The notes: a model not told the origin generated them from the letters alone. Shown: positions 38,059 to 47,496, counted from the first letter of the stretch. The stretch is 64,000 nucleotides of DNA from Bacillus crepusculi (GCF_014764715.1 NZ_JACXXE010000008.1:62001-126000), one strand, 5' to 3'. Translations and numbers: made by a program.

Positions 38059-39432
38059 TTATCTTGCTTCCTTCAAGCGCCAGCTCAGTACATCACGTAA
38101 AAATTCCGGCATGAAATATTCAATGTGTTCATGGTCACGTATATGTGGAAAAAGGGAGCCGAGCGTATACATATCTACAGTGCCAACCGTAAATGAGTCC
38201 TCCTCTTTGACTAACTGACCGTGTACAAAGACATCCTTGACCCGTTTGGCTTCGCCTTCTTCTAATGTATAGGTCAGCCCGCTGTATAGCATTTTCCCCA
38301 TTAACTCCCCTCTAAAGCCGAAGCCTTTGATACGCAGCTGTTCCATTTTTTCTTCACAGGCACGCCGAACAGTTTCTATCAGCTGTTGACCCGTAAGCGT
38401 TACCCGAATGGGATTAATGGGATGCGGGCATATCCGGTGAATCTCTTCTCTTGTCACGATCCCAGCCTCCAATGAATCAAGCACCATGCCTGCATTCATC
38501 ATACCGATATCTGCCCCGCACCAATCTTTAATGGCATCTGTTAACAGCTGCGGAAGCGGGGATTCGTCAAACCACTTCGTTTCAAGCTTCGTCTTAATTG
38601 TTGTCACTTTTTCCTGCATCAATGATTTTGCTCTTCTTTCTGCTTGCTGTAAGGTTGTGATGGCTTCATCTGATTCACTAATGAGCTGATCCACTGATTG
38701 CACCGTTGCTTTTTTCTCGATCAGCTCTTTGCGCGCTACGTCAATGGTCAGCTCGACACACCCAATATAATGCCCATACTTTTCAGCGCATGCAAGCAGC
38801 ACCCCGTTGTCCATTTCACCTTGCTCTAACAGATGATGCGTGTGTGAGCCTAGGATGATGTCGATTTCAGGGAACACACTGGCGACCTCTCGATCATGGA
38901 TGATGCCAAGATGGGATAGGAGCACAATCACATCCGCCTGTCCCTTCACTTCCTGTAGCATGTCCCGTATGCTGTCAAACGGATCTGTAATGTCCCAGCC
39001 CAGCTTTTCATAGACAGGTGTATATGCAATCGTGACCCCTAAAAGGCATATCTTCAGTCCATTCTCCATTGTGATCATATGATAAGGCTGTGCCCATGAT
39101 GGTCTTTTGCCTTTCTCAAATAAATTAGACAAAATCACTGGAAATTGAGCCTCTTTGTATAATTGATCCAGTTGATCATGGGGCAGCGTAATGCCTTCAT
39201 TATTGCCAATCGTGACCCCATCATAGCCAAGCTGATTGAGGAGCTTGACGTTTACCTTTCCATAATCAGCTTCTGACACCAGGTTCACTCGGTCCATATG
39301 GTCGCCAATATCAAACAAGAGCATCTGATCGTGAATTTGACGCTTTTCTTCAATATACGCTGCGATTTTAGGCCAGTTTTCAAAGTGGCTGTGCAAGTCG
39401 TTTGTATGATATAACCATAGCTTCTGCAGCAT
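38059..39432 (-). CDS. yunD: YunD, metallophosphoesterase / 5'-nucleotidase-like
   Basis: This 457-aa protein is of the UshA-type two-domain phosphoesterase family but has no signal peptide, so it is cytosolic. Metal-site motifs are HTNDLHSHFENW (D-x-H), FDIGDHMD, IGNNEGIT, LLSHLG and GSHTHH. In the usual GNHE motif the His is Asn here. The C-terminal nucleotidase domain starts near 290 (PLPQLLTDAIKDWCGADIG). The ATG at 39432 follows GAGGGAGAG. Confidence 0.9.
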   Translation of the reverse strand: MLQKLWLYHTNDLHSHFENWPKIAAYIEEKRQIHDQMLLFDIGDHMDRVNLVSEADYGKVNVKLLNQLGYDGVTIGNNEGITLPHDQLDQLYKEAQFPVILSNLFEKGKRPSWAQPYHMITMENGLKICLLGVTIAYTPVYEKLGWDITDPFDSIRDMLQEVKGQADVIVLLSHLGIIHDREVASVFPEIDIILGSHTHHLLEQGEMDNGVLLACAEKYGHYIGCVELTIDVARKELIEKKATVQSVDQLISESDEAITTLQQAERRAKSLMQEKVTTIKTKLETKWFDESPLPQLLTDAIKDWCGADIGMMNAGMVLDSLEAGIVTREEIHRICPHPINPIRVTLTGQQLIETVRRACEEKMEQLRIKGFGFRGELMGKMLYSGLTYTLEEGEAKRVKDVFVHGQLVKEEDSFTVGTVDMYTLGSLFPHIRDHEHIEYFMPEFLRDVLSWRLKEAR

Positions 39433-39493
39433 GTTGATCTCTCCCTCAAGTTCACTGAACCGTCTCATTCAGGTTGAAAGCCGCGGCTCTCAT

Positions 39494-40345
39494 TTAACTA
39501 AATAAGTCTAACTGCTTCGGGGATAAGCTTGAATAGGTAATATCCAGCAAATCAATCATTTGCTGGCCATTCGTCGCCGCATCTCCGCCGGAGTTATTAT
39601 TAAACACGACATATACATCTTTCGATTGCTGATGCAGGATGTCGAGATTCTTTTTCCATTCCTTTAATTCAGCTTCATTATATAGATATAAGTAGCGCAC
39701 TTCACGCCAATTCTCATGGTCTGCCGGGTGAAGCCAGCCTTGTTTATTTCTTCCGTGAAAACGGACCAATGTTTTATCACGGTGCGTGGCTCGTATGACC
39801 GGTGGAATAGACCCTTCTCCGACTTGTGGCTCATCACAAACGGAATGAATCCACCCTTCATTCTCCATAAAGGACAACGTTTGTTCATAAAATTCATCTG
39901 AAAACCATGTCCGGTTTCGGAATTCGAGGGCACATGGAATGTCACCCATTTTCTCCTTACACCATCTTAAATAGTGGACGTGCTCTTTTTTGCAATCAAA
40001 CCATGGTGGAAATTGAAACAGGACCATGGCCAGTTTCCCTTCACGAATAAGCGGAGTCAACGAGAGGATAAATGCATCAAACATTTCTTCCTTCGAAGCA
40101 AACGGAATCTCGCCTCTTTGATGTCCGGTCATTCCTTGATATGCTTTCACAACAAATTGAAAGGTGTCCGGTGTATCCTTTATCCACTTTTCATGATTGC
40201 GCTCAGGCTGAACCGCATAAAAGCTGGCATCCAGTTCTACAATAGGGAACGTTGACGCGTAGTGAAACAGCTTTTGAGAGCTTCCTATTCTCGGCGGGTA
40301 AAGACTGTCATGATCCCCCCAGCCAGTTAATCCGATATAAATCAT
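39494..40345 (-). CDS. yunF: YunF, DUF72 protein
   Basis: This 283-aa protein of DUF72 is TIM-barrel-like. Family features are IYIGLTGWGDHDSLYP at the start, VELDASFYAVQPERNHEKW, MVLFQFPPWFD, ALEFRNRTWF and VFNNNSGGDAATNGQQ near the end. Function unknown. ATG at 40345 follows GAGGTGAG; the frame remains open upstream. B. subtilis yunE (a permease) is missing from between yunD and yunF. Confidence 0.9.
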   Translation of the reverse strand: MIYIGLTGWGDHDSLYPPRIGSSQKLFHYASTFPIVELDASFYAVQPERNHEKWIKDTPDTFQFVVKAYQGMTGHQRGEIPFASKEEMFDAFILSLTPLIREGKLAMVLFQFPPWFDCKKEHVHYLRWCKEKMGDIPCALEFRNRTWFSDEFYEQTLSFMENEGWIHSVCDEPQVGEGSIPPVIRATHRDKTLVRFHGRNKQGWLHPADHENWREVRYLYLYNEAELKEWKKNLDILHQQSKDVYVVFNNNSGGDAATNGQQMIDLLDITYSSLSPKQLDLFS

Positions 40346-40654
40346 GTATCTCACCTCTTGCCACTCACGGGTATTGACAGCTTTCACACATGATCGCCTT
40401 TTTCTTTTGTGATACCCATATTTCTGAAAGAAATTCTTCTGACTACAACATATCACATTTGCCCGTAATTCTGAATGAAGATGACTGATGGTAGACGATT
40501 AAGTCCTGCACCCTGTTTGTTTGTGATATTAGTTGACAACTTTCTATGTAAAATGATTTTAGCTGATAACATAATACTTAGAGATGTTGACAGTGCTTGT
40601 CCATTTGTTTATTCATCTTCACTAGCAGCTTTGGCTCTAAATAAAGGAGACCCA
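40346..40654. other. Divergent region yunF / PucR-type regulator
   Basis: These 309 bases contain two TTGACA hexamers on the plus strand, at 40533-40538 and 40587-40592. The second has TATTCA (40610-40615) 17 bases on and could start the regulator mRNA about 20 bases before the AAAGGAGA ribosome site. The ORF of the regulator is open through this region, but its codons there look random. Confidence 0.45.
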
Positions 40655-41830
40655 GTGGATATGAACATAGACGATCATCAGTTTGAAGTATTACAAAAAA
40701 TCGCCAAAAGAATCCACAAGCCAGTCTATTTGTTTAACCAATATGGACGTATTCTCTACACCTCGCACACCATGAAAACGAGCCCAGAATGGATTCGCAC
40801 TCCCCCGTTTTTTCAAAGCACGACAAACCATTATGTTTCTATGATCCATTCGAAGCAAAGCTTTTCCGTCTTTCCGATTTATCTCAATGAACAAACATGC
40901 GATTATCTGGTCATCCCTTCCTTCATTCCTCCGCAGGATGAAGAACTGCAAGGGATGCTGCTACAAGCAGTAAATGAAATGTCTCATGCGCGCATGAGAC
41001 AACACGCCATCGAGCAAACGGTCAAGCGTGCTAGAAATGAAGGGTTTCGCAGATGGATAGAAGGTAACATCTCCTCCGAGCAAGACGTCACACGCCTAGC
41101 TCGAGCGCTTGGATTCAACACACGGAACACCTACCTATGTATAATCTGTCAGCTCGATCAGTGTCGTGATACCACGTGTTTCATTGAGCAGCAAATCGTT
41201 TTAGATCAAATGGTAGATTTGCTTGAAAGCGCACTTCCAAGCTGTCCATTTCCTGCTTTTCTTTTTGTCAAAGGTGATAGGGTCATTCTATTGATGGAAG
41301 AGACAGGCAGTTGGTCTGACATCAGCGATTTGCTCATCTCTTTTTTAAAACAAGTGCAGCTGCTCGTGAAGCGCCATGTGAATGACACCATTTCCTTTGG
41401 GGTGAGCCTGACAGGACACTTCATCACTCGTCTGCATGAGGGCTACAGTGAAGCATTAGATGCCCTTCAAGCTGGACATCTCTCATCACGAGCTGAATAC
41501 ATTCAGTTCTATCAGGCGAAGGATGTGACAGATTTACTGAAGCTGATTCCAAGAAAAGATTTGGTCACATTCCACCAGTTGCATCTTCATCCATTATATG
41601 AATCATCACAAGTCGATAAAAGCCTCCTCCACACCTTATCTGTCTATTTAGAAACACATTGCCACATTTCCGAAACAGCTAAACGTTTGTCTATTCATCG
41701 CAACACGGTCATTTATCGACTGGAAAAGTGTGAGGAATTGCTTCAAATCAGCTTAAAAGATCCTGATACTACACTGCGGCTTCGCTTAGCATTACGTATT
41801 CGAATGCATCTCTCCGCCCATCCTGATTGA
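40655..41830 (+). CDS. PucR/CdaR-family transcriptional regulator next to oxalate decarboxylase
   Basis: This protein of about 392 residues has the same architecture as AdeR. An N-terminal sensing segment starts DHQFEVLQKIAKRIHKPVYL. A central GGDEF-like domain (about 150-290) follows. The C-terminal PucR helix-turn-helix (about 325-385) includes HISETAKRLSIHRNTVIYRLEK. The start is GTG 40655 or ATG 40661, both after AAAGGAGA at 40643-40650. The gene ends 64 bases before the oxalate decarboxylase on the same strand, so it probably controls it. By position it recalls B. subtilis pucR, but no purine degradation genes follow. The inducer is unknown; oxalate or acid is a guess. Confidence 0.82.
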   Translation: MDMNIDDHQFEVLQKIAKRIHKPVYLFNQYGRILYTSHTMKTSPEWIRTPPFFQSTTNHYVSMIHSKQSFSVFPIYLNEQTCDYLVIPSFIPPQDEELQGMLLQAVNEMSHARMRQHAIEQTVKRARNEGFRRWIEGNISSEQDVTRLARALGFNTRNTYLCIICQLDQCRDTTCFIEQQIVLDQMVDLLESALPSCPFPAFLFVKGDRVILLMEETGSWSDISDLLISFLKQVQLLVKRHVNDTISFGVSLTGHFITRLHEGYSEALDALQAGHLSSRAEYIQFYQAKDVTDLLKLIPRKDLVTFHQLHLHPLYESSQVDKSLLHTLSVYLETHCHISETAKRLSIHRNTVIYRLEKCEELLQISLKDPDTTLRLRLALRIRMHLSAHPD

Positions 41831-41894
41831 ATTTTTTCTTCCAAAGCTTCATATAGTTTGGAGGAGAAAAGCGAGACATAAGGAGTGGTGACAA

Positions 41895-43046
41895 ATGGAT
41901 GAAGAGCTGCGTCACATCCCGCAGCCGATTCGAGAAGATGGCGCTGGTGCCACCGATTTAGGCCCGCGGGACGTCCTTCGGGATATGGAGAACCCAGATA
42001 TGCTCGTTCCTCCTAAAACCGATGCAGGAACAATCCCAAATTTAAAATTTTCATATTCTGATACACACATGCATTTGAATCACGGGGGTTGGTCGAGAGA
42101 AATCACGAAGCGAGAGCTGCCTGTTTCAACAACGATTGCAGGTGTCAACATGCGGCTCACACGCGGCGGTGTGCGAGAGCTTCATTGGCATAAGCAGGCG
42201 GAATGGGCATATATGATTTTAGGCAAAGCTAGAATTACATCAGTAGATGCAGAAGGACGCAATATGATCGCTGATGTAGAAGAAGGAGATTTGTGGTATT
42301 TTCCGCCTGGTATCCCGCACTCCATTCAAGGTCTTGAGGATGGGTGTGAGTTTCTTCTTGTATTTGATGATGGTGCTTTTTCTGAATTTGATACGTTTAC
42401 GATCACAGACTGGTTTGCCCATACACCAAAAGACATTCTTTCCAGCAATTTTGGTGTTTCCGAGAAGCTGTTCGGCCACATTCCGAATAAGCAGCGCTAT
42501 ATGTTTCAAGGCTCGCCGCCGGCATCATTAGATAGCCAGAAGGTACTTGATCCATATGGCAGCATCGAGCCGCCATTCACGTATCAGCTTCTTCGTCAAA
42601 AGCCCATCACAACCTCTGGCGGAACGGTGCGAATTGTCGATTCACACAATTTCCCGGCTTCAAAAACCATTGCGGCTGCGCTTGTTGAAGTAAAACCTGG
42701 CGGCATGAGAGAAATGCATTGGCACCCTAATAATGATGAGTGGCAATACTATTTAACCGGTACTGCCAAAATGACGGTCTTTGGATCAGGCGGAACTGCT
42801 CGCACCTTTAATTACCGAGCAGGTGATGTCGGCTATGTTCCTTTTGGTATGGGGCACTACATACAAAATATCGGTCAAACGAGCCTTTGGTTTCTAGAAG
42901 TTTTTAAAAGTGATCGGTTCGCAGATATTTCCTTGAATCAGTGGATGGCCTTAACCCCTCCTCAATTAGTGAAAGAGCATTTACATGTAGATGATGCTTT
43001 GATTCGTGCACTTCATAAGAAAAAATCACCTGTCGTTAAATATTAA
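41895..43046 (+). CDS. Bicupin oxalate decarboxylase (OxdC/OxdD family)
   Basis: It converts oxalate to formate and CO2 with manganese. Both cupin metal sites are intact: H97, H99, E103, H142 ([17 protein letters not shown]) and H275, H277, E282, H321 ([15 protein letters not shown]). R94 and R272 are kept, as is E335 of the C-terminal site. The active-site lid is S163-E164-F165-D166-T167, where B. subtilis OxdC has SENST; the key Glu remains. There is no signal peptide. 383 residues; the ATG has AAGGAG about 12 bases upstream. Whether it is the vegetative OxdC or spore-coat OxdD type cannot be settled by eye. Confidence 0.93.
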   Translation: MDEELRHIPQPIREDGAGATDLGPRDVLRDMENPDMLVPPKTDAGTIPNLKFSYSDTHMHLNHGGWSREITKRELPVSTTIAGVNMRLTRGGVRELHWHKQAEWAYMILGKARITSVDAEGRNMIADVEEGDLWYFPPGIPHSIQGLEDGCEFLLVFDDGAFSEFDTFTITDWFAHTPKDILSSNFGVSEKLFGHIPNKQRYMFQGSPPASLDSQKVLDPYGSIEPPFTYQLLRQKPITTSGGTVRIVDSHNFPASKTIAAALVEVKPGGMREMHWHPNNDEWQYYLTGTAKMTVFGSGGTARTFNYRAGDVGYVPFGMGHYIQNIGQTSLWFLEVFKSDRFADISLNQWMALTPPQLVKEHLHVDDALIRALHKKKSPVVKY

Positions 43047-43063
43047 GAGATCATGCTCAGCAT

Positions 43064-43100
43064 TAAAAAAACCGATCAATCCATGCTGATCGGTTTTCTC
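43064..43100. terminator. Bidirectional terminator between oxalate decarboxylase and MFS gene
   Basis: AAAACCGATCA (43068-43078) and TGATCGGTTTT (43087-43097) form a perfect stem. Confidence 0.92.
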
Positions 43101-43109
43101 ATGCTGATT

Positions 43110-44303
43110 TTAAGAAACTGCCGGAGCATGCTGCGAGACTTTTTTCGCCCATACGATAGATGCAATGAAACTTACGCAAAGCACAAGTGTCCCAAACATA
43201 AAAGGAAACTCAATATTTACATCAAATAATATGCCCGCAAGGCTCGGTCCAATGATATTGGCAAGACTCATAAAGGAGGTATTGAGACCGCCTGCTACCC
43301 CTTGCTGATTCCCCGCCATCTTGGATAGTAATGTATTGAGGGCTGGGCGGACAAAGGAAGTCGCCGACAAAAATAAAATCGAACCTGTAAAGATCAACCA
43401 AAAGGACGGCGCAAAGCGGCAGGCGATCAGCATGACAGCCGCACCTAGCAGCGCATAACGCACAACACGCATCTCACCAAATCGTTTCACACAGTTATTT
43501 ACTAGCGCACCTTGGACAAGTACTCCGGCAAGTCCGGCCACCGTAATCACAAACGCAATATCCTTCGGTGTAAATCCGTGTTTTTGATCTACATATAAAC
43601 CGAAAATCGATTCAAAATGAATGATCCCAAAATTGAGGACAAAGGCCAATATAAACAAAAAGCCATAGGATGTCTTTAAAGCTTGGATCATTTGCATAAA
43701 TGGATTGAAATGAATGTCTTTGTTCAACCGTGCTTCTTCCTGCTTTTCCTTTGTTAATGTTTCAGGTAAAAACAGGATGGATAACAAGGTAGATAATGCT
43801 GCAAAGGAACCTGCGATGAGAAAAGGAAAAGCGATCCCGAACTCAACCAAATACCCGCCTACGCCCGGTCCAATGACAAAACCGAGTGTCATCGCTGCAC
43901 TAAACAGCCCCATCCCTTTCCCCCGGTCCTTTTCACTTGTAATATCGGCGATATATGCAAACATAGCCGGCATGAGCAAGGCCCCGGCAGCCCCTCCTAA
44001 AAACCGAGACACAAACAGCATCCAAAGCTGATCGGCAAACGCAAAAATAAACTGGGCAATGGTAAAGCCGGCAATCCCGGCAATGATCAATTTTCTTCGT
44101 CCAAATCGATCGGTCAATGCGCCGGCGATCGGTGATAAAGTAAATTGTGTAAGACCTGTTGCAGCCACAAGAAAACCAAGTGTTTTACCTGTTGCCCCAA
44201 AGGCTTCGATGTAACTTGGCATGACAGGTACAATGAGGCCAAAGCCAAGCATGGCAATAAAAATATTGAGCATCAAAATGTATAATCTGCCCATTTTTTT
44301 CAT
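43110..44303 (-). CDS. MFS drug/metabolite exporter (DHA1 type)
   Basis: This 397-aa protein has 12 predicted helices. MFS motif A is GALTDRFGRRKL (loop 2-3) and the antiporter motif C is GFVIGPGVGGYL in helix 5, so it belongs to the drug:H+ antiporter class with 12 helices, akin to NorA/Bmr. ATG at 44303 (MKKMGRLYILML) is preceded by AAAGAGG; the open frame continues much further upstream without sense. Substrate unknown. It lies between the oxalate gene and pucG and may export a related metabolite, but this is only a guess. Confidence 0.88.
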   Translation of the reverse strand: MKKMGRLYILMLNIFIAMLGFGLIVPVMPSYIEAFGATGKTLGFLVAATGLTQFTLSPIAGALTDRFGRRKLIIAGIAGFTIAQFIFAFADQLWMLFVSRFLGGAAGALLMPAMFAYIADITSEKDRGKGMGLFSAAMTLGFVIGPGVGGYLVEFGIAFPFLIAGSFAALSTLLSILFLPETLTKEKQEEARLNKDIHFNPFMQMIQALKTSYGFLFILAFVLNFGIIHFESIFGLYVDQKHGFTPKDIAFVITVAGLAGVLVQGALVNNCVKRFGEMRVVRYALLGAAVMLIACRFAPSFWLIFTGSILFLSATSFVRPALNTLLSKMAGNQQGVAGGLNTSFMSLANIIGPSLAGILFDVNIEFPFMFGTLVLCVSFIASIVWAKKVSQHAPAVS

Positions 44304-44411
44304 ATCCAAAAACCTCTTTCTGCAAAATAAATAAAAATGATAAGAGCTTCTCCAGTATAGCGATTTCTCCGCCCGTAAGTCTAGTTTTTCTAAAATTAGT
44401 GTTCTTTTCCA

Positions 44412-44440
44412 AATAAAAAATACCCGCCAATGGCGAGTAT
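44412..44440 (-). terminator. Terminator of the pucG-like gene
   Basis: On the minus strand TACTCGCC and GGCGGGTA pair over 8 bp with a 3-base loop, followed by a T-run. Confidence 0.85.
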
Positions 44441-44451
44441 GAGGTATCTCT

Positions 44452-45687
44452 TTATTCAGCTTGTTCATAGATAGAAAGAGCCGCCTGAAGCCCTGCTCCG
44501 CAATGAATAGATGCACCATATTTGATCAGGATCGCTTCAAGTCCTGCTAAAACAAATAGAACGTTCTCCTTCCGGCAGCTATAGCCCATTGTGCCGATTC
44601 TCCATATACGCCCTGCAAGCGGTCCAAAGGAACTCGCAATCTCAATCCCAAAATGATGGAGCAGATCGGCACGCACCGCTTCTCCGTCAATACCATTTGG
44701 AATGACAACGCATGTCACAACCGGCATTTTACAATCCGGATCACCAAACAATTCAAGCCCCATCGCTTCAAGACCTTTCATCAACGCCTTCTCATGATAT
44801 GCGTGCCTTCGAAAACGTTCATCCAGCCCTTCTTCCAGCACAAGACGAACGCCTTCCCGAAGCGCATAAAGCATCGTTGTTGCTTCCGTATGATGATTTA
44901 ATCGTCTCGGACTCCAATAATCCTGGAGCTGGCTTAAATCAAAGTAATTGCTTTTGATTGGGGAAATATCCATCTGCTTCTGCAATTCGTGCTGTGTCGC
45001 GATCCCTTTTTCCACTTTCTTTCTCGATTCTAAGACAGACGCCACTCGGTCATTATACGTAATAGGTGACATGCCTGATGGAACAGATAAGCACTTTTGC
45101 GTGCCACCAATCGCCGCATCAATCTTCCATTCATCCACTTTGACTTCGACACCGCCAATGGTTGCCACAGCGTCTACAATGAAAAGAGCATCAAGTGCTC
45201 GGCACGCTTCACCAATTTGCTCTAGCGGCTGCAATCTCCCGGTGGATGTTTCACCATGAACCATTGCAACGATTTTAGGCTTGACCTGATGCATTTCACG
45301 AATGATGTCACCAGGTTCAAAAACAGTTCCCCATTCACACTCCATTGTATGTACCTTCGCACCGTAGCGCTGTCCTATTTCAATGAGCAAATGACCGAAG
45401 CGGCCAAAGACAGGAACAAGCATCAAGTCTCCCGGCTCAATCACACTGGCAAGCACAGCTTCAAGCCCTGAACGTGACGTACCATCAATCGGATAAGCCC
45501 ATTCGTTTTCTGTTTGAAAGAGTGACCGCAATAAGGTCATCGTTTCATTCATGATGTGAGTAAATGCTGGATCAAATTGACCAAGAATCGGTGTGCTCAT
45601 CACGCGGAGCACCCTTGGATCTACTTCAACGGGCCCTGGTGTCATAATGGTTCTCGAAGGTGTTTGCAGTTCTTTCACGTTATCCAT
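44452..45687 (-). CDS. pucG: PucG-like (S)-ureidoglycine-glyoxylate aminotransferase
   Basis: This is a class V PLP aminotransferase, which in B. subtilis moves the amino group of ureidoglycine to glyoxylate in purine breakdown. The start RTIMTPGPVEVDPRVLRVMS is characteristic, the PLP Asp is in LFIVDAVATIGG and the Schiff-base Lys in GGTQKCLSVPSG. 411 residues. No other puc gene is in the window, so an alanine/serine-glyoxylate role is also possible. Glyoxylate chemistry would tie in with the nearby oxalate gene, but no operon links them. Confidence 0.85.
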   Translation of the reverse strand: MDNVKELQTPSRTIMTPGPVEVDPRVLRVMSTPILGQFDPAFTHIMNETMTLLRSLFQTENEWAYPIDGTSRSGLEAVLASVIEPGDLMLVPVFGRFGHLLIEIGQRYGAKVHTMECEWGTVFEPGDIIREMHQVKPKIVAMVHGETSTGRLQPLEQIGEACRALDALFIVDAVATIGGVEVKVDEWKIDAAIGGTQKCLSVPSGMSPITYNDRVASVLESRKKVEKGIATQHELQKQMDISPIKSNYFDLSQLQDYWSPRRLNHHTEATTMLYALREGVRLVLEEGLDERFRRHAYHEKALMKGLEAMGLELFGDPDCKMPVVTCVVIPNGIDGEAVRADLLHHFGIEIASSFGPLAGRIWRIGTMGYSCRKENVLFVLAGLEAILIKYGASIHCGAGLQAALSIYEQAE

Positions 45688-45858
45688 CCTCTCCCTTGCT
45701 GTCTAGCCTTATATGCCCACTTATACAGCAATGCTTCTAAAATAGCAATCTCTTTTCTGATGAATGAATTACATAAAATTTACGATTCATCCATTTATTT
45801 CTTTATGACAATGTGATAGAAATAAAGAGAATACATTCCCTACCAAGGAGGAAATCGA

Positions 45859-46737
45859 ATGAAGAGAACGTTATTTGGAACTTTAGCCGCCGGAATGATG
45901 ATATTCGGCACGTTAGCTGCCCCGCTGCCGCAAGCTGTGAATGCTCAAGGCTTCTTTCTGAATGAACCGAACCAAACGATCACCTTTTCCCCGTTACAGC
46001 TTCAAAACGAAACATCTACACAACAAGCGCAAACAGCCACCGCAAGCCAAAGCGATTCTTACTATCAATCTGCTAATGGCAAATCAGGACCCGCTCTTAA
46101 GAAAGCTTTACACGATATTATTGATGATCATACGCAGCTATCCTACAGCCAGGTTTGGGATGCCTTAAAGAAAACAGATGAAGATCCAAAAAATCCAAGC
46201 AATGTGCTCTTGCTCTATAGCGGTGTCTCTCGCTCAAAGCAAGCGAATGGCGGAAATGTTGGCCAGTGGAACAGGGAGCACGTCTGGGCTAAGTCACACG
46301 GCAATTTTGGGACAAGCCAGGGTCCAGGTACAGATCTCCATCATCTGCGGGCAACAGACGTGCAAACGAATAGCACACGTGGAAATTTAGATTTTGATTT
46401 GGGCGGAAATGAATACAAGGGAGCACCGGGCAACTTCTACGATAGCGACTCATTCGAACCTCATAGCCGGGTGAAAGGAGATGTAGCAAGAATGCTCTTT
46501 TATATGGCGGTTCGATACGAGGGTGATGACCGCTTTCCAGATTTAGAATTGAACGACAAAGTCAATAATGGAAGCGCTCCTCTTCACGGCAAAATGTCTG
46601 TGCTTCTCAAATGGCACAAGCAAGACCCAGTCGATCAAATCGAACGGAACCGCAACGAGATCATTTATCAAACATATCAGCACAATCGCAACCCTTTTAT
46701 TGATCACCCTGAATGGGCAAGCGCAATTTGGGAATAA
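45859..46737 (+). CDS. bsn: Extracellular ribonuclease/endonuclease I (Bsn)
   Basis: This secreted nuclease of the EndA/Bsn (beta-beta-alpha metal) family degrades RNA outside the cell. The signal peptide runs over about the first 30 residues, to PLPQAVNAQG. The catalytic block is QWNREHVWAKSHGNFG followed by GTDLHHLRATDVQTNSTRGN, with the family His/Asn metal residues. Length 292 compares with 288 for B. subtilis Bsn (yurI). AAGGAGG precedes the ATG. Single gene ending in a shared terminator. Confidence 0.94.
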   Translation: MKRTLFGTLAAGMMIFGTLAAPLPQAVNAQGFFLNEPNQTITFSPLQLQNETSTQQAQTATASQSDSYYQSANGKSGPALKKALHDIIDDHTQLSYSQVWDALKKTDEDPKNPSNVLLLYSGVSRSKQANGGNVGQWNREHVWAKSHGNFGTSQGPGTDLHHLRATDVQTNSTRGNLDFDLGGNEYKGAPGNFYDSDSFEPHSRVKGDVARMLFYMAVRYEGDDRFPDLELNDKVNNGSAPLHGKMSVLLKWHKQDPVDQIERNRNEIIYQTYQHNRNPFIDHPEWASAIWE

Positions 46738-46738
46738 A

Positions 46739-46782
46739 AAAGAAAGGCACTGCTACGAGCAAGCAGTGCCTTTCTTTTTTTC
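46739..46782. terminator. Bidirectional terminator between bsn and the FhuF-like gene
   Basis: AAAAGAAAGGCACTGCT and AGCAGTGCCTTTCTTTT form a perfect long stem; the last codons of the FhuF-like gene extend into it. Confidence 0.92.
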
Positions 46783-47496
46783 AAGCGGACAGACGAGACA
46801 ATAATCAAGACTCTCCGATTTTTTCTCGAGCTTATAATACATACAGCAAGTCTTGCGATTAGATGTTTCCAGTAAACGATCGTCTAAGTTTAAGCTTTGC
46901 TGAAATGGATTTTGCTGAGCGCCAAATATAGCCCCAGCCGCATGCTTTAGAAAAAGGTAATCCTCCTGAATGCGCTGCTTTACATCAGGCTCTTCTGCTT
47001 CGCGCATCATGCTGCGGTACAGAGAGTTTATTCGTACAGCTATATTCTCCCATAAAATAGAATACGGAAGTCTTGATGTACGGTTCAGCACGTCTAAAAG
47101 AGGTGTGACACACTCTGTAAACAGCGCATGCACAACCTGCTCTCTCCATTCATGTCGATCTCCTTTTAGTGGAACAAGCGAACACAATGTCTCATCAAGT
47201 TCAATTTTCCGATCCTCTCTAAACGCGCATGCCTCCGGTGAAAACTGATAGACACTATCATACAGCGTCATCAAGTATAAAGAAGAACTGACAGCTAAGT
47301 AGGCATAACGCTTTGAAAACATAGAGGCCGCCACCGCCAAATTCGGTGCATGCATGGCTGCCTTTTCAGCCTCCAATAAACGCAAAGCGGATTCTTCTGA
47401 AAAAAGCGCAGCAAGTGTGCGATCAGATGTCATTGGTTCATTTGTGATGTGTACCCCAAAATCAAGTAATTCTCGCTCAACCCACTCTGGCCTCAT
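46753..47496 (-). CDS. FhuF-like siderophore-iron reductase (2Fe-2S)
   Basis: This 247-aa cytosolic protein ends in a cysteine cluster C-C-x14-C-x2-C (KTCCMYYKLE ... DYCLVCPLEKK), the type of 2Fe-2S motif that defines FhuF ferric-siderophore reductases (E. coli FhuF has ten residues in the gap). The N-terminal part is the helical IucA/FhuF-like domain. It lies 21 bases downstream of the second permease, as the last gene of the iron operon, so reductive iron release from the imported siderophore is the likely job. Confidence 0.82.
   Translation of the reverse strand: MRPEWVERELLDFGVHITNEPMTSDRTLAALFSEESALRLLEAEKAAMHAPNLAVAASMFSKRYAYLAVSSSLYLMTLYDSVYQFSPEACAFREDRKIELDETLCSLVPLKGDRHEWREQVVHALFTECVTPLLDVLNRTSRLPYSILWENIAVRINSLYRSMMREAEEPDVKQRIQEDYLFLKHAAGAIFGAQQNPFQQSLNLDDRLLETSNRKTCCMYYKLEKKSESLDYCLVCPLEKKKGTACS

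Noticed and set aside
40475-40654. Extra 60 N-terminal residues for the PucR-type regulator
   Set aside because: The good ribosome site AAAGGAGA lies just before GTG 40655 / ATG 40661, and two TTGACA hexamers lie within the would-be coding part.
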